Shown: piece after piece, positions 49,624-56,352 of the stretch
Layout of the letters: each line of letters starts with the position of its first letter
How positions within the stretch are numbered: the stretch's first letter is position 1
Source: Clostridium chromiireducens
GTDB lineage: Bacteria; Bacillota; Clostridia; Clostridiales; Clostridiaceae
Assembly: GCF_002029255.1 (NCBI RefSeq)
Contig: NZ_MZGT01000009.1
Span: 1 to 64,000, forward strand
Direction of reading: 5' to 3'
Length of the DNA stretch: 64,000 nt
Position numbers and translations under genes: made by a program
Notes under the pieces: model-generated
Told to the model about the DNA's origin: nothing
Database searches by the model: none
What the model saw: the letters and a program-made list of their open reading frames with translations, nothing else

Positions 49624-50058
49624 ATGATGGGAATGGTAATCTTTTGGTTAATTATTGCTGTTTGTGCAGTAGCTATTGATGTATTAACTAGTAATTTTTG
49701 TTTTATGTTATTTGCAATAGGCGCAATTGTCGCAGCAATATGTGGAACGTTGGGTGTGCCATTAATGATTCAAGTGTTAATTTTTGCAGTAGTTAATATA
49801 GTAGCGCTTGCTATTGGTTACCCGTGGCTTAAGAAAAAATTTAACGTGAAAGTTAAGAGCGCGCCTCTCATGGAAGAAACTTATATAGGAAGAGTTATAA
49901 AATGTGAAAAAGACATTGAAGATAAAGGACAAATTAAAGTGAATGGTGAATATTGGACTGTAATAAATGAAGGGGATACAATTAATCAAGGTGAAAAGTT
50001 TATTATTACAGGAATAGAAGGAATAAAATTAAAAATTAAAAAGGTTCAGGAGGATTAG
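49624..50058 (+). CDS. NfeD-like membrane protein
   Basis: 144 residues: two or three N-terminal membrane segments (about 3-70) and a C-terminal OB-fold (GRVIKCEKDIEDKGQIKVNGEYWTVINEGDTI). Short NfeD proteins pair with SPFH/stomatin proteins in membrane microdomains, and that partner follows 3 bp downstream. GGGGGG precedes the ATG. Confidence 0.9.
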   Translation: MMGMVIFWLIIAVCAVAIDVLTSNFCFMLFAIGAIVAAICGTLGVPLMIQVLIFAVVNIVALAIGYPWLKKKFNVKVKSAPLMEETYIGRVIKCEKDIEDKGQIKVNGEYWTVINEGDTINQGEKFIITGIEGIKLKIKKVQED

Positions 50059-50061
50059 GGT

Positions 50062-51006
50062 ATGGGTACTATTATTGTTTTAGGAATAATTTTATTAATT
50101 GCACTTATAGTGATCTTAGCATCAATTAAGGTTGTAAATACAGGATACTTATATGTAGTTGAAAGATTTGGACAATTTCATAAGGTGCTAGAGCCAGGAT
50201 TGCATTTTACGCTTCCATTTGTGGATTTTGTAAGAAGAAGAATTTCTACAAAACAGCAAATTATTGATGTAGAGCCACAATCAGTAATAACAAAAGATAA
50301 TGTTAAAATATTAGTGGATAATGTTATATTTTATAAAGTAATAAACGCAAGAGATGCAGTTTATAATATAGAAAGTTTTCAATCAGGTATAATATATTCT
50401 GCTACAACTAATATGAGAAATATATTAGGTAATATGTCACTAGATGAAATTCTATCGGGAAGAGATTCTATAAATCAAGATCTTCTAAGTATTATTGATG
50501 AAGTTACAGATGCATATGGTATAAAGATATTGTCAGTAGAAATAAAAAATATAGTTCCACCAGCTGAGATTCAACAAGCTATGGAAAAACAAATGAAGGC
50601 TGAAAGAGATAAAAGAGCTATGATTCTTCAAGCAGAAGGTTTAAGACAATCGCAAATCGAAAAAGCAGAAGGAGAAAAGCAAGCTAAAATATTATCAGCA
50701 GAAGCTGAGAAGCAAGCTAATATAAGAAGGGCTGAAGGACTAAAGGAATCTCAATTATTAGAAGCAGAAGGTAAAGCAAAGGCAATAGAAGAAATTGCAA
50801 CAGCGGAAGCAGAAGCTATAAGAAAAGTAAATCAAGCAATCATTGATTCAGGAACTAATGAAGTTGTAATAGCTTTAAAACAGGTTGAAGCGCTTAAAGA
50901 GATGGCTAATAATCCTGCTAATAAGCTTATATTACCAAATGAAACACTATCATCCCTTGGAAGCATAGCAGCAATTGGAGAATTGCTTAAAGGAAGTAGA
51001 GAATAA
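50062..51006 (+). CDS. SPFH/Band 7 (stomatin/prohibitin-like) protein
   Basis: 314 residues. N-terminal membrane anchor (3-25), the Band 7 domain YVVERFGQFHKVLEPGLHFTLPFVDFV...TKQQIIDVEPQSVITKDNV, and a long alanine/glutamate-rich coiled coil (about 175-255). It organises membrane domains with the NfeD protein; the two genes are 3 bp apart. GGAGGATTAGG precedes the ATG. A terminator follows. Confidence 0.93.
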   Translation: MGTIIVLGIILLIALIVILASIKVVNTGYLYVVERFGQFHKVLEPGLHFTLPFVDFVRRRISTKQQIIDVEPQSVITKDNVKILVDNVIFYKVINARDAVYNIESFQSGIIYSATTNMRNILGNMSLDEILSGRDSINQDLLSIIDEVTDAYGIKILSVEIKNIVPPAEIQQAMEKQMKAERDKRAMILQAEGLRQSQIEKAEGEKQAKILSAEAEKQANIRRAEGLKESQLLEAEGKAKAIEEIATAEAEAIRKVNQAIIDSGTNEVVIALKQVEALKEMANNPANKLILPNETLSSLGSIAAIGELLKGSRE

Positions 51007-51015
51007 TACAATAAT

Positions 51016-51047
51016 AAAAAGAGACAAGGATGACTTGTCTTTTTTTT
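51016..51047 (+). terminator. Terminator of the NfeD/SPFH operon
   Basis: AAAAGAGACAAG / CTTGTCTTTTTTTT stem with eight Ts, 9 bp after the stop. Confidence 0.92.
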
Positions 51048-51133
51048 ATAAAGTAAAACTCGATTCAATTGGGAGCGTTCAGTAGCTGGACATTAGATAA
51101 AATAAAAAGTTATTGATTAAAGGGAGCATTTTT

Positions 51134-51229
51134 ATGGAATTAATATATTATATAAGATACAATGGTACAAACAAGAAGGTGTTAGAAATGGAGGTAGTAA
51201 TAAGTGAGTATAACGGAGAAAGATTTTAA
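51134..51229 (+). CDS. Possible 31-residue leader peptide overlapping the EcsC gene
   Basis: ATG at 51134 behind AAAGGGAGC, reading MELIYYIRYNGTNKKVLEME... to a TAA at 51229. It overlaps the EcsC gene start (51204) in another frame. The good binding site and overlap hint at coupling, but there is no independent support for translation. Confidence 0.35.
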   Translation: MELIYYIRYNGTNKKVLEMEVVISEYNGERF

Positions 51230-52016
51230 GAAAGAAAAAATTATAAATTCTCAACGGAAGAAATTAATAAAAAGAGAAGAAAAATTTTTTTATAAAAAAG
51301 AAAATGAGTATATAAAAAATAAAATATTACCTATAAAAGAAAAAATAGAAGAAAGAATCCCAGATAAAATGTTAGAGACATTTGAAAAAGCTTTCGAAAA
51401 AGGATTTTATTTCGTATTTGAAAAGGGTACTAGCTTAATAGAAAAAAGTTATAACTCTGAGAAGTTGAAAAATGAAGCTGATATAAATGAATACATTTTA
51501 TCCAAAAGAGTTAATAATAAAAATTTAAATCGAATCGATAAGAAAGTTAAAAGAGGAGTTATTATAAATAAAGGTATTACTACGGCTGAAGGCACTGTAC
51601 TTGGAGTTTTTGGAATAGGACTGCCTGATATACCAGTATTCTTAAGTGTGATACTAAGAACAGTTTATGAAATATGTTTGAATTATGGATTTAATTATGA
51701 CACGGATGAGGAAAAAGCTTTTATTTTGAACGTAATTTGTGCAAGCGCAAATAAAACATCTGAGAAGATTTTATATTCTAACGAATCAGATAGAATTGGA
51801 TATAACATTGATAATGAAATATATAGCAATGTTGATATAAATAATATGATAAAAGAAACCTCAAGGAATTTATCGGAAAATATAATATTTTCAAAGGTTA
51901 TTCAAGGAATTCCTATAGTAGGTGTATACGGAGGATTATCAAACTTTAGACTTGTAAGTGATATAAGTGAAGTGGCTAGTATAAAGTACAAGAAAAGATT
52001 GTTATCAAAATTGTAG
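51204..52016 (+). CDS. EcsC family protein
   Basis: 270 residues, GTG start behind GGAGG. After a charged coiled region of about 100 residues comes GTVLGVFGIGLPDIPVFLSVILRTVYEICLNYGFNY, typical of EcsC-family proteins. Their role is unclear. The N-terminal half is unusually lysine-rich. Confidence 0.82.
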   Translation: MSITEKDFKKEKIINSQRKKLIKREEKFFYKKENEYIKNKILPIKEKIEERIPDKMLETFEKAFEKGFYFVFEKGTSLIEKSYNSEKLKNEADINEYILSKRVNNKNLNRIDKKVKRGVIINKGITTAEGTVLGVFGIGLPDIPVFLSVILRTVYEICLNYGFNYDTDEEKAFILNVICASANKTSEKILYSNESDRIGYNIDNEIYSNVDINNMIKETSRNLSENIIFSKVIQGIPIVGVYGGLSNFRLVSDISEVASIKYKKRLLSKL

Positions 52017-52128
52017 TAAGGCTTTAACCATAAATATGCTTAGTAAATTTGATAATAATAATTGAAATAATAATAAAAAAATATTAATATATACTAAGCA
52101 GTACAAAAAGTGAGTTGAGGTGAAAAAA

Positions 52129-52644
52129 ATGAAAATGAAGAACATTATGAGTTTAATACTTTCTATAATACTCTCTTTTTCTTTTATTGGATGCAGTCTA
52201 AAAGATGACTATATACTTCAAACTAAAGAAGACACAGATGAAATACCATCTGGAGATAAAGTTAATGAAGTATTTGACTCTGAAAAAATGAAAGATTTAA
52301 TGGATAAATTAAAAACTACTCCTAAGGAAGTTTCAGATAAGTCAGATGAAGTTGATAGTGATACAGTAAGAACTATGAGAGAATTAAGTGACAAAGCAGA
52401 TGAATTGACAGATGCATTAAATAGTGCTGATTTTCAAGGTAAAAGTGAAGATATTATAAATAAGTTTAATGATATAAATGATAAATTAGATGAAATTAAA
52501 GATAATGTTGATGACGCAAAAAATAGGGTAGATACATATGAAAATCCAATTGATGAAAAACAAGTCACAAATACTGTGGATGAATTCACAACACATATGG
52601 ATAATTTACAAAGAGCTTTAGATAGAGCATCCTCAACAAAGTAA
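52129..52644 (+). CDS. Lipoprotein with coiled-coil body, unknown
   Basis: 171 residues from ATG behind GAGGTG. Lipobox FSFIGCSL with Cys at about 23 of this start; the mature part is an acidic, lysine/aspartate-rich helical coil (SDKADELTDALNS, FNDINDKLDEIKDNVDD). No family recognised. The last base of its stop codon is the first conserved base of a long-hairpin repeat. Confidence 0.8.
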   Translation: MKMKNIMSLILSIILSFSFIGCSLKDDYILQTKEDTDEIPSGDKVNEVFDSEKMKDLMDKLKTTPKEVSDKSDEVDSDTVRTMRELSDKADELTDALNSADFQGKSEDIINKFNDINDKLDEIKDNVDDAKNRVDTYENPIDEKQVTNTVDEFTTHMDNLQRALDRASSTK

Positions 52645-52901
52645 TTGAGAAGAACTTAAAGTGAAGCAATGACAAACCGAAATAGAATACATATATGTTC
52701 CACAGGACTGTGAAAAATTTCGCTGGGAATATCTAAATGGAAAGTTGCACCACTTCTGCGTGTTCCTGTGACAAGCACAGGACAAGCGGAAGTGGAACAA
52801 CTTCCCGTTAAGATACTCCAGCAGCTTATTTTTCAATGCCTGACTCCACATATATGTATTCTATTTCTTTAGTATTGCTATAACTTTAAGTATTTCACAT
52901 A
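52644..52901 (+). repeat. Long-hairpin repeat, copy I (forward)
   Basis: Very close to copy A at 8165-8419: arms AAATAGAATACATATATG / CATATATGTATTCTATTT. The two differ at matched positions, where GAAGAC/GTCTTC in A is GAATAC/GTATTC here. The tip CACTTCTGC / GCGGAAGTG also changes while staying largely paired. Confidence 0.88.
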
Positions 52902-52984
52902 AACCAGTCTAAAAATTATTCGTATATTTTATTAAAGATTGTAAATATTCTTTAATACAGATATTGCTAACCAGAAAAATATAA

Positions 52985-53089
52985 AAATACTTGCAGTGAG
53001 AGAATTGTTTAAGTTTACTGCCAAACAACCGAACGGGAATATATGTGTTTACTCCCGTTCTTTGTTTAGTGGTAATAAGCTTATTTAAT
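52985..53089 (+). repeat. Long-hairpin repeat, copy J (short form)
   Basis: AAATACTTGCAGTGAGAG and CCGAACGGGA / TCCCGTTC with a loop of about 15 nt. The arm ends correspond to those of copy B inverted, but the core is missing. The 546-bp gap 52645-53190 contains these two copies and no gene. Confidence 0.7.
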
Positions 53090-53190
53090 ATTTTATGAAA
53101 AAAACTATAAAATAAAAAAAGTGCTTGAATGTTTTGCTTTAGTATGATAAAGTGATAAATAGAGAAAAACAATTTGGGGAGGAAATAATA

Positions 53191-54030
53191 ATGAAGATTA
53201 ATAAATTAATTAAAAAAATAGCAGTAGCTGCGATTATAACAACTTTAGGTACAAGTCTTGTAGCATGTAGTGGGAATAGTGCTGCAAATAAATCATCTGA
53301 AACTAAGTCTGCAGGCAGCACATTAGATAAAGATGAATTAGTAATAGGTTTAGATGATACTTTTGTTCCAATGGGATTCAAAAACGAAAGTGGAGAAATA
53401 GTTGGTTTTGATGTGGATTTAGCAAATGCTGTTGCTAAAAAACTTAATAAAAAGGTTAAGTTCCAGTCGATTGATTGGAGTATGAAAGAAACTGAACTTA
53501 ATAATGGAAATATAGATTTAATATGGAATGGATATTCAATTACGGATGAAAGAAAAGGAAAAGTTGAATTTTCAAAAGCTTATTTAAATAATACTCAAGT
53601 AATAGTTACTTTAGCAGATTCTAATGTAAAGACTAAAGCAGATTTAGCAGGGAAAAAAGTTGGTGCTCAAAATGGATCAACAGCAGTTGACGCAGTAGAA
53701 GCTGAGGCAAATGTATTAAAGAGTTTTGATGGTGGAAAATTAGTTACATTTGATGATAATAACGCTGCATTAATGGATTTAGAAGCAAAAAGATTAGATG
53801 CTATTGTTGTAGATGAAATTTTAGCTAGATATTACATGAAAGCTAGAGGCGTAGAAAAGTATAAAGTTTTAACTGAAAACTTTGGAAGCGAGCAATATGG
53901 TGTTGGAATTAGAAAAGGTGACACTAAGTTTGTTGAAGCTTTTAATAAAGCTTTAGGTGAAGTGATAGCAGATGGAACTGCTGGTGAAATATCAAAAAAA
54001 TGGTTTGAACAAGATATACTTGTTAAATAG
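53191..54030 (+). CDS. Amino-acid ABC importer, substrate-binding lipoprotein
   Basis: 279 residues from the ATG behind GGGGAGG; an ATG 39 bp upstream lacks a site. Lipobox GTSLVACSG; then a polar amino-acid binding fold (LVIGLDDTFVPMGFKNESGEIVGFDVDLANAVAKKL; IDLIWNGYSITDERKGKVEFSKAYL). It captures an amino acid such as cystine, glutamine or arginine for the permease and ATPase that follow. The exact ligand is unknown. Confidence 0.93.
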   Translation: MKINKLIKKIAVAAIITTLGTSLVACSGNSAANKSSETKSAGSTLDKDELVIGLDDTFVPMGFKNESGEIVGFDVDLANAVAKKLNKKVKFQSIDWSMKETELNNGNIDLIWNGYSITDERKGKVEFSKAYLNNTQVIVTLADSNVKTKADLAGKKVGAQNGSTAVDAVEAEANVLKSFDGGKLVTFDDNNAALMDLEAKRLDAIVVDEILARYYMKARGVEKYKVLTENFGSEQYGVGIRKGDTKFVEAFNKALGEVIADGTAGEISKKWFEQDILVK

Positions 54031-54071
54031 TATACTTAAATAATGGAAACAATAAAGGGGAGGAAATAACC

Positions 54072-54713
54072 TTGGGTTATATTTTAGAAATAATGCCTCA
54101 AGTATTAGAGGGGCTTAAAGTCACATTAGAAATATTTGCAATGACATTACTGTTATCTATTCCACTTGGAATAGTAATAGCCGTAATGAGAACATCTAAA
54201 TCTCTAATATTAAGCAAAGTGAGCGGGGCATATGTTCTTATAATGAGAGGTACTCCTCTATTATTGCAAATTATTGTAATCTTCTTTGGATTACCTATAA
54301 TAGGAATTACATTCGATAGGTTTCCGGCTGCGATTCTTGCATTTACTTTAAATTATGGTGCTTACTTTGGAGAAATATTTAGAGCAGGAATAATGTCTGT
54401 TGATAATGGACAAGTAGAAGGAGCTCAAGTTTTAGGCTTGAGTTCAAAAGATATATTTTTCAGAATCATACTTCCACAAGCATTTAAAAGAGTTATTCCT
54501 CCAGTTGCAAATGAAGTAACTACCTTAGTAAAAGATACTTCTTTAGTATACGTATTAGGATTAGATGAGATGCTAAAGATAGGTAAAATGGCTGCAAATA
54601 GAGATGTATCTTTAATGCCGCTTTTAATAGTTGGAGTTGTGTATTTGCTAGTAATAGCAATTTTGAGCCAAGTGTTAAAGAAAATCGAAGAGAAATATGA
54701 CTACTATAAGTAA
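54072..54713 (+). CDS. Amino-acid ABC importer permease
   Basis: 213 residues, TTG start after GGGGAGG. HisM/GlnP-type with ALVIAVMRTSK, VLIMRGTPLLLQ and the EAA motif EGAQVLGLSSKDIFFRIILPQAFKRVIPP. Third position in a typical SBP-permease-ATPase operon. Confidence 0.94.
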   Translation: MGYILEIMPQVLEGLKVTLEIFAMTLLLSIPLGIVIAVMRTSKSLILSKVSGAYVLIMRGTPLLLQIIVIFFGLPIIGITFDRFPAAILAFTLNYGAYFGEIFRAGIMSVDNGQVEGAQVLGLSSKDIFFRIILPQAFKRVIPPVANEVTTLVKDTSLVYVLGLDEMLKIGKMAANRDVSLMPLLIVGVVYLLVIAILSQVLKKIEEKYDYYK

Positions 54714-54728
54714 TCTGGAGGAAAAGTT

Positions 54729-55412
54729 ATGCTTAAAGTTAGTAATGTAAAAAAGAAATTTGGGAATACAGAAGTTTTAAAAGGGGTTAACCTTGAAATA
54801 AAAAAAGGTGAAATATTAGTTGTTGTAGGTCATTCTGGTGGCGGAAAAACTACGTTACTTAGATGTGTAAATGCATTAGAACTTTGTGATGAAGGAAATA
54901 TCGAAATTAACGGGAAGTTCTTATGTAAAGATGGAAAGTATGTGGATAAAAAAGAGCTTAGAGAAATAAGAAAAGATATAGGATTAGTATTTCAGAACTT
55001 TAACCTATTTCCACATATGACTGTTTTAGAAAATTTAATAGAAGCGCCTCAAAAAGTACTGGGATGGACAAAAGATGAAGCGATTAAGAAAGCAGAAGAA
55101 ACACTTGGGTTTTTGAATTTGCTAGAAAAAAAAGATAATTACCCATTTGAATTATCAGGCGGACAGAAACAAAGAGTTGCAATTGGAAGGGCATTGGTGT
55201 TAGAACCAAACATTATGTGCTTTGATGAACCAACATCTGCGTTAGATCCAGGGCTTACAGGAGAAGTTGCAACATTGATAAAGAGCTTAAGTACCAAAGG
55301 TATGAGCATGATGATTATAACTCATGATATGGACTTTGCTAAAAACGTAGCAGATAGAATTGTATCAATGGATTCAGGAAAACTTCAAGAGGGATTAATC
55401 TTTGAGAATTAA
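54729..55412 (+). CDS. Amino-acid ABC importer ATPase
   Basis: 227 residues. Walker A GHSGGGKTT, signature LSGGQKQRVAIGRAL, Walker B IMCFDEPTSALDP, H-loop ITHDMDFA. It matches GlnQ/HisP-type ATPases. GGAGG precedes the ATG 15 bp after the permease stop. Confidence 0.95.
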   Translation: MLKVSNVKKKFGNTEVLKGVNLEIKKGEILVVVGHSGGGKTTLLRCVNALELCDEGNIEINGKFLCKDGKYVDKKELREIRKDIGLVFQNFNLFPHMTVLENLIEAPQKVLGWTKDEAIKKAEETLGFLNLLEKKDNYPFELSGGQKQRVAIGRALVLEPNIMCFDEPTSALDPGLTGEVATLIKSLSTKGMSMMIITHDMDFAKNVADRIVSMDSGKLQEGLIFEN

Positions 55413-55545
55413 TAAGAATACTAAATAATAGATTGATATACATTTATGTAAATGCTTTGATAAATAATATAATAAAATTGAATAATTTTATTATATTATA
55501 AACTGATAAGGTTTATAATTATCAATTTGATTGTAATAATTTCTG

Positions 55546-55574
55546 TTGAATTATAAGATAAAGTGTGGTATTCT
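55546..55574 (+). promoter_or_regulatory. Promoter of the zinc-ribbon gene
   Basis: TTGAAT (55546-55551), spacer 17, TATTCT (55569-55574). A leader of about 100 nt follows to the ATG at 55684. Confidence 0.55.
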
Positions 55575-55683
55575 TAAAGAGTAAGATAATTCAAGATTTA
55601 ATCAATACTGCACATTAGCCTCTGTTTCAGAGATTGGGTCAAGTATCGGGTTATAATCTTTGGAAAAAGGGAGGATTTTTATA

Positions 55684-55851
55684 ATGGAAGATAGAACTTT
55701 AGTATGTAAAGATTGTGGAAAGGAATTCACTTTCACAGTTGGAGAACAAGAATTCTACAAAGAAAAAGGATTTGATAACGATCCAGTTAGATGTCCAGAT
55801 TGTAGAAGAGCTAGAAAGCAACAAAGAAACAACAGAAACTTCGACAGATAG
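55684..55851 (+). CDS. Zinc-ribbon small protein
   Basis: 55 residues from the ATG behind AAAGGGAGG. Two pairs CKDC and CPDC form a zinc ribbon; the middle has GEQEFYKEKGFDNDPVRC, typical of the zf-trcl type. The C terminus is basic and asparagine-rich, suggesting nucleic-acid binding. The longer frame starting at 55660 includes the binding site and is rejected. Confidence 0.88.
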   Translation: MEDRTLVCKDCGKEFTFTVGEQEFYKEKGFDNDPVRCPDCRRARKQQRNNRNFDR

Positions 55852-55859
55852 TAACTATT

Positions 55860-55890
55860 GAGTCATAAGATTAATCTTATGACTCTTTAT
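55860..55890 (+). terminator. Terminator of the zinc-ribbon gene
   Basis: A perfect 26-bp palindrome (55860-55872 / 55873-55885), GAGTCATAAGATT / AATCTTATGACTC, with a T-rich tail, 8 bp past the stop. Confidence 0.9.
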
Positions 55891-56015
55891 TTTTGTTAGA
55901 GTTTAGTAAATTTTCAGTCTTGTATTAATGTACATTGGATAAAACAAATAAGAAGATTAATATTTCATTTAATGAATTATTAACATAAATCTAAAAAATA
56001 TTGGATAAAATATGA

Positions 56016-56056
56016 ACTGTCTCGAAATAATTTTTTATTTTGAGACAGTCTTTTTT
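56016..56056 (+). terminator. Orphan terminator-like hairpin upstream of purL
   Basis: ACTGTCTCGAAATAA (56016-56030) / TTATTTTGAGACAGT (56035-56049) then TTTTTTT. No gene lies between it and the previous terminator, so it could end an unseen small RNA, or be a second stop. The 501-bp gap 55852-56352 also holds the purL promoter. Confidence 0.65.
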
Positions 56057-56219
56057 TGTGTATTATATATTACAAAACAATTTACGTAAGCAAATGTAAG
56101 AAATGTTTTACTTGTAATTGAATATAACGTATACACAACTAAATACGAACTATAAAAAAGAAAAAAAGAATTAAAATTCGTAAAAAAGCAAAAATAAATA
56201 AAATTTTACACAATATGAG

Positions 56220-56248
56220 TTGACATCATACGTGTTAGATGATAATCT
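56220..56248 (+). promoter_or_regulatory. Promoter of the purine operon
   Basis: TTGACA (56220-56225), spacer 17, TAATCT (56243-56248). A leader of about 100 nt follows with a weak hairpin (TAGTG...CATTA at about 56271-56302). No purine or ZTP riboswitch signature is seen in it. Confidence 0.6.
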
Positions 56249-56352
56249 TAAAGTATCGATACGAAAGTTAGTGGAGCGTTGATTAAAAACATTCGCCATT
56301 ACAAAGAAGTAGTGATTAGGCTAAATCTTATAATATTTTTGGAGGAATTAAG

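Noticed and set aside
8165..53089. Long-hairpin repeats as IS-element ends or group II introns
   Set aside because: There is no transposase or reverse transcriptase, and no intron domain V is visible; the copies are too short and too symmetric.
56249..56352. Purine, PRPP or ZTP riboswitch upstream of purL
   Set aside because: No conserved core of these aptamers could be found; only a weak hairpin is seen.
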